Origin: Asterella californica
Taxonomy: Eukaryota; Streptophyta; Marchantiopsida; Marchantiales; Aytoniaceae
Assembly: GCA_036924285.1 (NCBI GenBank)
Contig: JAYKYS010000010.1
Location: forward strand, 19,691,001 to 19,755,000
Reading direction: 5' to 3'
Length of the DNA stretch: 64,000 nucleotides
Part shown: in pieces, positions 9,602 to 20,388 of the stretch
Numbering within the stretch: position 1 is the stretch's first letter
Layout: each line of letters starts with the position of its first letter
Position numbers and translations under genes: made by a program
The notes under the pieces: model-generated
Database searches by the model: none
Seen by the model: only the letters and a program-made list of their open reading frames with translations
What the model was told of the DNA's origin: nothing

Positions 9602-10850
9602 ACGTTGCCCAAGAAGCTTCTCAACTGAGTCAGGTTAGCAGGTGGGTGAAGTTTCATGATAACTTCCACCTTAGCACAGTCGACTTCTGTGCCTCTTCCA
9701 GAAATCCTATGTCCTAGCAAAATTCCTTCTGACATACCAAAGAAGCACTTCTCAGGATGAAGAGCCAAACGATGCTCTCTACATTCAAAAAACACTTCCT
9801 CAGAAATATCAGATGATCTTCTCTCAATCAAAACACACAAAAATCATCTAAGAAGATCTCTATGAAAGTATGAATATACCCTTTAAAGATGATAATCATC
9901 AGTCTCTGGAATGTGACGAGTGCATTGCATAAACCAAACGGCATTTGGTTGTACGCGTACGTGTCTCAATCAGTAGTAAAAGTGGTTTTCGACTTGTCTT
10001 CTTCTTTGATTGAAACTTGATTGTACCCAGAATACCCTTCCAGGAAGCTGTAGAACTCATGTCCTGCTACCTGATCGAACACAGAATCGGTGAAGGGTAA
10101 AGGATGATGATCATTCTTCGTGGTCAAGTTCAGCTTCCGGAAGTCTTGACACACTCGGATCTTACCTGTTTGCCTTTTCGGCATGATGACAATAGGAGCT
10201 ACCCACTCACTTCTAAGTACTGGGAAGATGACACATGCCTTCAAGTACTGATCGATCTGATCCTTTACCAAAAGCGAGTACTTGAAGTTGAGCCGATACT
10301 GCCTCTGCCGTGTAGGAACAATGTCTTTCAGCAAGTCAATGCGATGCTCTCCCAGCTCTCGAGGTATGCCCTTCATGTCTTCGATGGTCCAAGCGAAAAC
10401 GTCTTGGAACTTTGTCAAAAGTTCTCTAAAGTCTTCCAACTGCTGACCCTCGATTACCTTGGAAAGCTTCAGCTTCTTCTCAAGAGCAACCTCCATTTCT
10501 TGAAGATCATAAGGGTTCACCATTCCTTCAGTGTGGCTGTACTCATTGGCACCAAAATATTTTGATCTGTGAGCTTTTTCCAGTTCAGATTCGTCTTCTG
10601 GAAGATCAGCTAACTGATCTTCTGAAAGGAAGACATTACTTTCATCTTGTGGAAGCTCTTCTTCTGCAATTTCGTAGCACTTAATGTATCCACATATCAC
10701 TTCTTTTGCTATTTCTGATGCTTCTGTAGTACACAAGTTATTCACCACAAACTCATTATATCTTCTATCAATATCAGAAGACGCAGCTGAGTCTTCTGAC
10801 GTGTACTCCTCAGTCGTAGAGGGAGTTTCACCTTGATGTCCAATCTTCAT
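9602..10850 (-). pseudogene. pol: Family B reverse transcriptase fragment (copy B2)
   Basis: Minus-strand pol of family B, homologous to 58500-59770. The first segment (10850-9966) has the pre-RT acidic linker, then RT motifs EDFRELLTKFQDVFAW, GEHRIDL, SEWVAPIVIMPKRQTGKIRV, DFRKLNLTTKNDHHPLPF and FLEGYSGYNQVSI. After stops and frameshifts near 9960-9840 come HPEKCFFGMSEGILLGHRISG and LTQLRSFLGN. Element A splits it after LRSFLGN. It keeps some residues lost in the 58-59 kb copy, for example an uninterrupted RVCQDFRKL. Not functional. Confidence 0.88.
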
Positions 10851-10870
10851 CCAAGAGAGTGAGACATAAG

Positions 10871-10926
10871 CCTACACCCAAGCCGGACGAGGAGACTAAA
10901 GTCTCCTCGTCCGGCTTGGGTGTAGG
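10871..10926. repeat. Perfect 56-bp palindrome inside the B2 pol remnant
   Basis: Two 27-nt arms (10871-10897 and 10900-10926) are exact reverse complements around a 2-nt AA centre. The homologous place in the other copy (about 58433-58475) has only a weak imperfect inverted repeat, so the perfect arm is a copy-specific gain. Confidence 0.95.
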
Positions 10927-11373
10927 ATTGGGAAACCTTAAACGATGTCTTCTCCAATCAATATTTACATTTGCAGCTTACAGTCAAGGTCTTCCTATCA
11001 AAACTTGATATCCCACCTTAGCTACAGGTCGCAAAATGATGTAAGTGAGGTAAAAAGATACTCTCCCAATTATCATCGAGACATCTTTCAGTTGTCCCAA
11101 AGGTCGTCTTCTGGTCTGGTCCGCCATTTTGAGGATTCTCGAAGTAGGCTGGAACTCAGTGAAGCCTAGGGCATGCGCTGTTTCTGCAGTCATGATGTTT
11201 AACTCCGGAGCCGGAATCAATGGGTACTTTCTTCAGAAGACAGCCATGGATCTCCATATCAAGTTCTGGGGCTCCCAAGTCCTCATGCTCTATCCTCAAG
11301 ATCAGGGTACGCTAGGGAAGTTTCGCTGTCCTCCTCTTCCTTGATCCTCTAAGGACAGACTGTAACAGCTTCT
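10927..11373 (-). pseudogene. Family B protease region fragment (copy B2)
   Basis: The minus strand matches 57995-58380 of the other copy: EDLG, MEIHGC, then PAPELNIMTAETAHALGF (where the other copy has DSGSGVNIMTKE) and GYQVLIGRP. The active-site segment is damaged. It ends abruptly at 11373, where B LTR copy 1 starts on the opposite strand. Confidence 0.8.
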
Positions 11374-14300
11374 AGTGGTGTCCACAATTTACAGGATTCA
11401 CGAATTTTTGAAATTTTTAAGGTTAATAACTTGTTTGTATAACTGAAGAAGCTTTGTTACTTAAGATTACGGCTTCCTTAGAAGAAAGATGATCTTACGA
11501 TCTTTTTCGCAACAAGAAGTTGACTTCTTCGGAAGACGGCCGTCTTCCGGGAAGCGTCTTTTCAGTTGTGTCTTCGGAAGACAGAAGATGACGGAAGACG
11601 GAAGACACGTATCTTTCGGAAGACAGCGACCGCAGAAGCCTAACCGCGTATTACCCAGTAAAGAAGTAGGTGTACCTACCAGGTAGCACCAAGGTAGTAG
11701 GTAGGTCAGGAAGTCAGGTAGGTCAAAGAACCCCTAAATTGCGCGAGAAGATACGAAGGAGGCGCATTAGCGCAGGAACACCACCGCTTTCCGCATCGAG
11801 GGCCTTTTGAATAGAAGATCAAATTGGGAGGTGATCGAATTGAGTGAGGGGACCAGCAGAGTGAAATCGAGTAGAGCAAGATCGATTCGCAGCTAGAGAG
11901 AAAGCGAGGACGAAATTATGAGAGTAGGAAGCACCATCGAGTTGAAGGAGTCTTCTGTAGACTCCCAGAAGCAGACATTGAAGGACGACTGAGAAGAATC
12001 AGAGGTGGAGTCTTGTTCGATTGAGGAGTGACAAGACATTGACGGCAGTAGCAGCTCTGTGGAGTCGCATTGCAGCTGGAGTCGGAGCCGGAAGCACGCA
12101 GAAGACTGAAGACACTACGGAAGCGGACAGAAGGCTGTTTGAGGTTCTTCCTAAGTTCTCTTCCCTTCCTACCGCTTCTCGTCTCTTGTTCAGTATCCCC
12201 CTCGCTTCCCCGGTTGTTTGCAGTCAAATCGATCGATCGTTTTCTCATCCCGCATTTTCCTTCTGTGAAATTGGGTGCGGAAGCGCTGCTCAATTTTCGA
12301 CAATCATCTTCTAGCTTCTTCTCAAACTATAATCAAGCTTCCATGTCCGTCGTTATCAAATTCGATCTCGCAGCTATCAATTTTCCTACCCTACCGCACC
12401 TCTACTCCCGAATCTCTGAACAGAAGACGCTTCAGAAGATCTGAACATCTTCAGAAGACGTTTCTGAAACCTGAACATCTTTGGAAGACGCTTCTGGATG
12501 TCTGAAGTCTTCGGAAGACGACTGTGTGTAATTCGTATGGAGAGTGGATTGGATTTGCTTTTTTGTTAAGAGAGGCTTGGTACGAATCCTGAGTGACTTG
12601 GTGAGTTGTTTGTTGTTTCGAGAAGCTGAAAGTTGGGATCCAGGCCTACGCCTCCCGATCTTCCAAGCTTCTCAAATCCACATCTTCCTAGAGAGACTAG
12701 AAGACTGGAAAGACTGGCAGAATGCACGACGTGAGGGTCCTTTACGGATCTCTTCTGTCTGTCTCATAGCAGTCTATTCCTTCTTCTTCCCGAACTTAGA
12801 AGAGAGTTGTGAGAAGTCTTGCTGGCAGAATCTGGAGAGAATGGTCGAGGGTCATGTCTTCCCGTCATGCAGCAAGCTTCTTCTGAGTGTGTATGAGAGG
12901 TGAGAAGTCAGAAGTGCGAATGTCTCGTGTTCTGTTGTGAGGTTAGATTGCGTGTAGGAAGCAGAAGACAGGTGAAACCAGTGAAGGGAAGCATGGCTTC
13001 GGGAAGTCTTCCGAGAATGTTATTGAATCAGAAGCTGTCTTGGGAGTCTTCCCAGAGACCACTGTCACCGCAGGAGCCCGTAACCATCTTTTGAATTTTT
13101 TATACACTCTATTTCTCGCATGTCTTGTATCTTTTGTTAGGAAGTAGGATGTAATGCAAGGTGGATTATCTTCTTAGGAATCCATGCGAGGCTTTGCTTA
13201 GTTAAGATTGTTTAGATATAGCTCGGAAGACGAGAGCTACTTAGGAAGCACTGTTAGAATACCGGAAGACGGAGTAGCTGTCTTCTGGAAGACTAGATCC
13301 GTCTTCTGAGAGTGGAAGCTAGATTGTGAGAACTTGGGAAGGACTGAGCCTTCGGCTCACAGTAAGTACGTGTGGCTTAGTGCAACAGAGTTTCAAGTAT
13401 GTCGATGTATCCTCGAGGGTTGGTGATACCGGCAGCAGAGTTGGCCGAGGCCAAACCTTTCCTCAGGGAGTTGGGACTCGACTTCTTCCTGTGGGATTGG
13501 AACCTCGTCGATCAGGGTCTTCTGGAGGAGGTCTGGACAGCATTACCGCCCCGCAACCGTGTACTTGTGAAGGCAGGAGTAGCTCGAGGAAGACCATCTT
13601 CCTGGATAGCAGAATGGTGACGTAGGGCTTTCCACAGGACAGAAGCAGAGAACAAGGAGTACGAATTGGAGAAGAAGATCCTACCCATGATCTCGAGCAA
13701 GTGGCATGTGCCTGGGAGCACATCTTGTCTCTTCCTAGAGGACAGGCAGGGAAGGAACGGATGGAAGGTCGAAGCTTACCAGGAGCCACAGAAGCATCTT
13801 CTGGCGAAGCTGTTCCTTCACTTCTTTCCCAAGGAGAAGGCGCAGAAGACAAGGTACCTTGGAAACCAAGACGTGGAATTCCTGGAAGCCATTTGGGAAG
13901 GGCTGCCCATCAACTGAGGCGCGTTCTTCCACGCATATGTGTAGGCAGAGCTGGTGTACTTAGGCACCCCGACAGGAGGACATCTTACTCCGTTCTTCTG
14001 TTTCCTGTACGTGGTCAAAGGAGACCTAACGAAAGATCAGTTGGCGAGATATGGACCAACGAGGCAGCACGAGACGAAGGAGGAGACCTCGGGAAAAGAC
14101 GACCGAGCAGCAGCAATGACTCCCCCTCCCAATCTGATGCCGCAGATGAGGCCAGGTACTCATCAGAAGACGCTTCTGATGAGAGAAGATAACTCCAGTG
14201 GGTCGGAAGACGCGACACCACCAAGGAAGATGGGTCCTAGGAGTGTGCCTAGGAAGACCACCTCCTTCCTGATCATTCACTCTGGATCGGAGTCCGACTC

Positions 14301-15653
14301 ATAGGAGGAGCCATTGAGTACCTGAGCTGCGCAAAAGACCGCTTCTGCAACACCAGGGGTTTTCCGAAGACTCTAGAAGACGAAGGTTGGATGGACACTC
14401 CTACTGCGATGTGAGGAAGCGCAATAAAGAGGACCGCTTTGGTCATGGGGAGGGATCTTCCACCTCGAAAGATGAGAAGAGTAGCTTCTTCTTGTGCGCA
14501 AAAGCAGAAGACCATAGTGGTGGAAGATGCATCCTTGCCTCTAGAAGACAAGGAAGACACCTCCGATCGGATCGTGGGGATGAGTCTGTCTTTCGTGAGA
14601 AGAAGATTGGAGGAGTTCAGTGCCTTCTTCCACTCGGAGATCCAACCAGCTATGGAGTTGATGGAGAAGAGAGCGATGGCTCAGGAGAAGCCACTACAAC
14701 CTAGATTCGGTCTGCCCATCTTGATGCGGCAGGAAGAAGACCAGAAGAAGGTAGAAGTGCTGGAAGCCAACCTCCGCACCACGGAGAAGCTCGCAGCGAA
14801 GTACAAGATGGAAGCAGCCGCTTCTGCCAAGGAGTTAGCGCAGCTGAGGAAGAGTAACCAGGAGTTGCATGCGCGTTTACAACAGCGTGACCAGGAGGTT
14901 CTGCGAGTTCGGAGCAAGATCACCGTCCTTGCAGAGGAGAAGATGACATGGAAGACACTACGGGAAGCCACTGAAGCGCAGACTGCAGCCGAGAGGACGC
15001 AGCGGGAAGTAGATGCATAAGTAAGATCAAAGAGTAAGATTTCAGGGTGCATTACACACATTGTGCACATTGTGCGCACTAAACACATTGTGAACACAAT
15101 GTATACACACTACACCCGATGTGAGATACATACGAATAGATTGGGATTACATCGAAGAGGTCTGTATTCTCTCGTTGCTAGCAGTGGTTCGAAGATGTAG
15201 ATAGAGGTAGTGAGCAGTTTAGGAGCAGAGAACGGCATCCTCGTGTAGTCCTGCTGGCTAAACTGGTGTGCCGAGGAGTAGGAGCATGACGTAGAGGGAG
15301 TGAGCTTCCCAACACCAATATGTCTTCTTCTCGGAGAATGGATTGCTGATTTGAGTGCAAAAGCTTTGTCGGTGTCTTGGTGGTAGTGGGTTTCCTTGAA
15401 TTCACTCTCGACTGTGCATGGGAAGCATTTTTCTTGAGTGAGTGTGACTGTCAGCAGTTGTGTAGATTCGCAGCTTGGCTCATCCAGTGGAGCACTTCGG
15501 ATCCACGTACGGGCGGTCTTATTGGTAAGTGATCTCAGAAGACAGAATAGTCGGAGCAGCGAGAGAAGAAGAAAGAAGCCTTCTTCCCACAGCAGAAGAC
15601 GACATCCTCAAGTAGAAGACTGTGTGACTGTACGCACGTTGGTTGTATTCCTC
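11374..15653 (+). mobile_element. Family B LTR, copy 1 (truncated at 3' end)
   Basis: It aligns from the LTR first base (here A in place of T, then GTGGTGTCCAC) with the 5' LTR at 20389 onward. It includes the GAAGAC-rich leader, the coiled-coil ORF, an internal deletion at about 15015-15020 and the distal LTR part from 15119. It stops at about 15653, roughly 550 bp short of the LTR end, against a fragment of E-type gag. It was inserted into the B2 pol remnant; the missing right end prevents checking its target duplication. Confidence 0.82.
13399..15020 (+). pseudogene. LTR-borne coiled-coil protein, copy 1 (decayed)
   Basis: It starts MSMYPRGLVIPAAELAEA at 13399 and stays in one frame to 14304 through a W-to-stop (after SSWIAEW) and two more stops. 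The coiled coil follows in another frame (14439-15020): RRRLEEFSAFFHSEIQPAMEL, then heptad-rich KLAAKYKMEAAASAKELAQL and ARLQQRDQEVLRVR. The C-terminal acidic part is deleted. No known domain is recognised with certainty; the layout of hydrophobic N-terminal domain plus long coiled coil recalls plant putative gypsy-type transposon proteins. See 22344-24646 for the fuller copy. Confidence 0.75.
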
Positions 15654-16033
15654 TTGAGATCAGTTGAAGTCTCTATGTCTGCTGCCAACTTGTAAGCCGG
15701 TCCCTTCCCTTTCTCTTGGGCAGTAAACCGTCTACCAACAGTCGTTGGCTCCTGCTGGGATCTCTGCACGTCCTCCATCGGACCTGGTGCAGGTGGAGGA
15801 GCTGCAGAAGTAGACGGGATGTCCTCTGAGAGGGCTGCTCGCCTCCTTGTGACTCTCCCTATATCTCCAGTCTCTTCTGGTACTCCAGTATCACGTTCAG
15901 AGGCTTCTTGCCGCCTCTTTTCCTCCACAGAAGCATCTTGCCAGTGAACGTGTCTTCCACGTCCAAGAATGCTTTGATAGACGCAGCGTCAACAAGATCT
16001 CCCCAACAGACTATCCGTGACCCTACGGATAGT
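15654..16033 (-). pseudogene. E-type gag fragment
   Basis: The minus strand matches the element E gag at about 44290-44690: GDLVDAASIKAFLDVED, RRQEASERDTGVPEETGD, VTRRRAALSEDIPSTSAAPP, and RRFTAQEKGKGPAYKLAADI. It is about 380 bp, cut on the left by LTR copy 1 and on the right by the terminus of LTR copy 2. It is probably the target into which LTR copy 2 inserted. Confidence 0.8.
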
Positions 16034-16889
16034 TGTAGTGTCGCAAGATTACTCCTTTTGCTCATTTAGTATACAAGATATCGTTCCCACAGAGGATTTG
16101 CACAAGTAACGCTGCTCTAAGTTCTAAGATCTGTTCAAACACACAAACACACGGGTTTTGTCTAGAAATCCCGTCTTCTCACAAAACCAAGCGTCTTCCA
16201 GACTCGCCAAAAGGTGCTATGGACCTAAACAAACAACTACTAACTAAAATATCACACAACTATTCACAGAGAAGCTCGGGAAGACGCGCTTCCTGCTTCC
16301 AGGTCACTTCTTCCGGTCTTCTCAGTACCGTCTTCCCGAAGCAATTCTTGACTTTTGAGAGTTCAACTCGGCTTCTCACACCTCCATAAGACTGTCCTGC
16401 TTCGCAAAATTCGACTAGTAACGACTGTTACACCTTACTCTCGCACTCACATTCCAACGGGTAAGATTAATCACATGGTGTATGCCCCCTGTAGCCTTCC
16501 CAGGCGTCTGCCTACGGAAATGGTCTTCCTGCAGCACTACAACGACATTCACCTTCACAGAAGCTCAATAGAAGTCTCGGAAGCTCACTAGAAGAAGGTA
16601 AGAAGATGGGACAGAATGAGAGAAGATGGGGAAGAAGGGAAAATCCAAACAAGAGAAAACAAGTTGAAAAGGAGAAATTAAGATTCCGACAGGCTTCTAG
16701 TCCGGATCCTTACTAACAAGCCATCCCTGCTTGTAATAATTTGGGGAGGAAGACAACAAACGTGTTTACAGTTGCACCGTCTTCTACTTGCACTTGTCTG
16801 CTGTGAGAAGAAGGCTTCTTTCTTCTTCTCTTCGCTGCTCCGACTACTTTGTCTTCTGGGATCCCTTACCCATAAGACCGTCCGTATGT

Positions 16890-18210
16890 TGTAGAATTGA
16901 GAGTTTTCCTCGGGAAGGGCGGAACCTTCTGGCTGTGATATGATCGTGAAGGTTGTGGGAAGACTACTTAGGAAAGTGCTGGGCTTCAGGTTCTGGTTGT
17001 TTACTATCCAGAGGTAGGCTTCAGGTCATAAGGGGCACTATAAACCTTCACACAGGTCGAATGGATCCTCCGGTATGTTCAGGAAATGAAAATCAGATCA
17101 AACTAACAGCAATAAGGTTCGTCAACGAACTTTAACAGTCAAGAATCAGAAACATAAGATGGTTTAGGCTTCAGAACTCCTCCTACATGTAAGTGAGGTC
17201 CTATTGGATACACATATGAAGTTTCAGCCTGAGATCAGTTCCCAGCACTGAGATGTGGACAGAAAAGTTCTGAATAAGAAAATTGTAGCAATTTTTGGTA
17301 CCCAGATGGCTATTTCAACATAGAACAGAAGATTGGCTCGATGAATTTCAAATATTCTCACAGTATTCGAAGTCTACATGATGTTGAACATCCCTGTGAA
17401 GTTGGGACTCCTGAATGTACACAGAACTCCAGATCTCCTCCTCTGAAGTCGCTGCTCTAGATTAAGAACTTTTCAGACCCCCTCAGCTTCAGCGGCCGCC
17501 CTGAATTACTCAGTCGCTCAATCGATATGAAACTTTTTGGGAAATCGTAGCCTTGCTGGCAGAGAACACAACCTCGAAGTTTTGAAGCAATTTCCTCAAA
17601 TCTGCTGCGAGTGACACTCAAAACCCCAAATTCAACAGAAGTGCTGCAATTCTGACACAAATCGAACTTCAATCAGCCATATCTCCTTCTTTATTGCTTC
17701 AAATCGATCAAACTTTTCGTTGACAGTGCTTGGCACGACGAGCTCTCTCTCCCTGTGTTCTCAGATTTCGCAGTGTCCTCACCAATTGCTCGAAATCCAC
17801 TCTAGAGCTCTGTTTCTAAACTTAGAGTTTTACAAAAGAGAAAAATGGACCAATGGGAGTTCATAGCTCCATTTGGTTGTCATTTTGTGCCTTAAACTAC
17901 CTGGTAACTTATCTACACTCATAGACAACCACGTCAAGCCCCCTAGAGTGCCAGCGTAAAACTTAAACTACCTAAAACGACACGCAGCCCCGAAAATTAA
18001 CTTAAATCAGCTAGAAAGCGTGCATGGGCGACACGCAAATACAACCCATGAGCTTAAAACCCTATTAACATGGTAATCAACCTACTAAGACTCAAAATAT
18101 ATAACATCTTTCAAAAATGGACTTCTCTGAGGTCTTAGCTTCACTCAGAGAGACTAACGCCTGACAGAGAAGTGAATCATTTACTATGTGAAATGATTCA
18201 CATAACGACA
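16890..18210 (-). mobile_element. A-type solo LTR
   Basis: A 1321-bp LTR on the minus strand, related to the element A LTR but diverged, with TGTAG and CGACA at its plus-strand ends. It interrupts B LTR copy 2; the undisturbed site is seen in copy 1 at about 15507-15520 (GGATCCACGTACGG). Target duplications are ATGT (16886-16889) and ACGT (18211-18214), one transition apart. No internal region is present, so it is a recombination-derived solo LTR. Confidence 0.88.
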
Positions 18211-18901
18211 ACGTGGATCCGAAGTGCTATACTGGACGAGCCAAGCTGCAATTCCACAACTGCTGACAGTCACCGCCACTCAAGAAGAACGCTTCCCATG
18301 CACAATCGAGAGTGAATCCAAGAAAACCCACCACCTAGAAGACATGAATAAAGCTTCTGCACTCAAATCCGCAATCCATTCCTCGAGAAGATGTCACATT
18401 GGCATTGAGAAGCTCACTCTCTCTACTTCTTGCGTCTACTCCTCGACACAACAGTCTAGCCAACAAGACTGCACGAGAATGTCGTTCCCTGTTCCTAAAC
18501 TGTCCACTATCTCTATCTACATCCTCGAACCACTGCTGGTAACGAGCATGCAGACCCCTCCGGTACGATCCTAGACTATTCGTATGTCTCTAACATCGGG
18601 TGTATGTAATGTGTATGGAACTAACTGACTCGATTTCTTACTCTTCGATCCTACTTATGCTTCCTACCACGAGAAAAATAAAGGAGACGACCACCCGGGA
18701 GAGATGGATGATGTGAGAAGGCTGCCACTCCCACATGCAAGCCTTTTCCCTTCCTGATTAGCCATCCACCTTGTTGTTTCTTACGCTACCTATGCTGCCA
18801 CATGGTATCCTAACTAATTTTACACTGAAAACTGCCACCCTGAAGATAGCATGTTCGGTCCTACTAAATTTGAAAAAGTCAACGTCGATTGTGTTTACTA
18901 T

Positions 18902-20388
18902 CTACTCTGATTGCTCGGAGGCAACCTCTACCTGATCTGCTCCTACCAGAGCTCCTAACGCGGCTTCTAATAAGCTAGAAAGCCCTGCGAACACCTCGGG
19001 TAACACTGAGGTGGCTTCCTCCTCATCGTTCTTTGCTGGTCCTCTGTCGCTGCTGCTGCTTCTTCCTCGGCTTCTGCTTCTGCTTCGGAAGACGGAAGCG
19101 TCTTCTGGGAAGCTAGGTCGAGTGGTGCTTCCTCGCTCTTCTGAGATATTGGTGCGACACTAGGGACCATGGCGACCTCATAGGGGTCCGAGGAAGTCGC
19201 TTCCTCCATGCGGAATACTTGGGAAGACGGTTCTTTTTCCTGTCTTCCGGGGCTTCTTCCGGTGTCTTCTCGGCTTCCAACGCTGTCACTACCAAGTGGA
19301 CAGCGAGGTCGAAGTCCTCCTTCTCCAATCCGGATCCAATCGATGGTGCTAGAGCTTGAGAAGATGCAGTTGCAGATGGCGGAATCAAGGGAAGATCATA
19401 GAGTGTCTTCACTCCCTCTATCTGCCGATCCAAATACCTGAACATACTCTCCTTGCACTCTACCAACATCTCCTTGGACTCATTGTCCCACTCTCTAGCC
19501 AAGGTAAGCAACTTCCTACCCGCGGTGAGGTTGAACTTCTTTCGAAGCGCTTCCACCGACTGTGCTAGCATCTCCTGCGCTCGAGCTTCCGCTGCGTCCC
19601 GCTGCATCTTCTCCTCTGCAACTCGCGCTTCTGCGGCTTTCCGCTGCGTCTTCCATGTTGCCTTCTCCTCTGCGAGGACGATGATCTTCCCCCGCACTCG
19701 GAGAACCTCTTGATCGCGCTGTTGTAGACGCGCCTGCAACTTCTGGTTGCCCTTCTTCAGTTGAGTCAGCTCCTTGGCAGAAGCGGCTGCTTCCGCCTTG
19801 TACCTTGCTGCGAGCTTCTCTGTGGTGCGGAGACTAGCTTCCAGCGCTTTTGTCTTCTTCTGGCCTTCTTCCTGACGCATCAAGGTGCACAGACCGAATC
19901 CAGGCTGCAAGGGCTTCTCCTGAGCCTTCGCTCTCTTCTCCAGCAACTCCATAGCTGGCTGGATCTCTGAGTGGAAGAAGGCGCTGAACTCTTCCAGTCT
20001 TCTTCCTGCGGAAGACAGGTTCATCTCCACAGTTCGGTTGGAGATGTCGACCTTGTCTTCCAAAGGCAAGGATGCCTCTTCCACCAAAAAATGATCTTCA
20101 GCTTCTGCACACGGGAAGAAGCTACTCTTCTCATCTTCCGGGGTGGAAGATCTCTCCCTATGGTAGAAGCGGTCCTCTTTAATGCGCTTCCTCGCATCGC
20201 AGTAGGAGTATCCATCCACCCTTCGTCTTTTGGAGTTTTCGGAAGACTCCCTGGTGTTGCAGAAGCGGTCTTCTGCTCCGGTCGGGTACTCAGCGGCTCT
20301 TCTTGCGAATCAGACTCCGATCTCGAATGAATGAGGGAGGTGGGCTTCCTAGGTACACTTCTAGGACCCATGTTCCTCGGAGGCGTGG
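18902..20388 (-). pseudogene. LTR-borne coiled-coil protein, copy 2 (5' truncated)
   Basis: On the minus strand the gene begins inside the protein at the Ser-rich linker (PPRNMGPRSVPRKPTSL) because the main B element inserted upstream. A long open stretch (20219-19113, 368 codons) contains NLSSAGRRLEEFSAFFHSEI, the coiled coil KLAARYKAEAAASAKELTQL and KLQARLQQRDQEVLRVRGK, FRYLDRQIEGVKTLY and FDLAVHLVVTALEAEK. The acidic Ala/Glu tail (EAEAEAEEEAAAA) is in another frame from about 19209. This is the longest open coiled-coil stretch among the copies. Confidence 0.78.

Larger units (their letters stand above)
16034..20388 (-). mobile_element. Family B LTR, copy 2 (minus strand, split by insertions)
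   Basis: On the minus strand this ends at 16034 with CACTACA, the same LTR end as at 52654 and 32190. It is interrupted by the solo LTR 16890-18210 and cut at 20388 by insertion of the main family B element; the remaining LTR start should lie beyond the window. The flank 16029-16033 is ATAGT, the predicted 5-bp target duplication. Confidence 0.82.
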
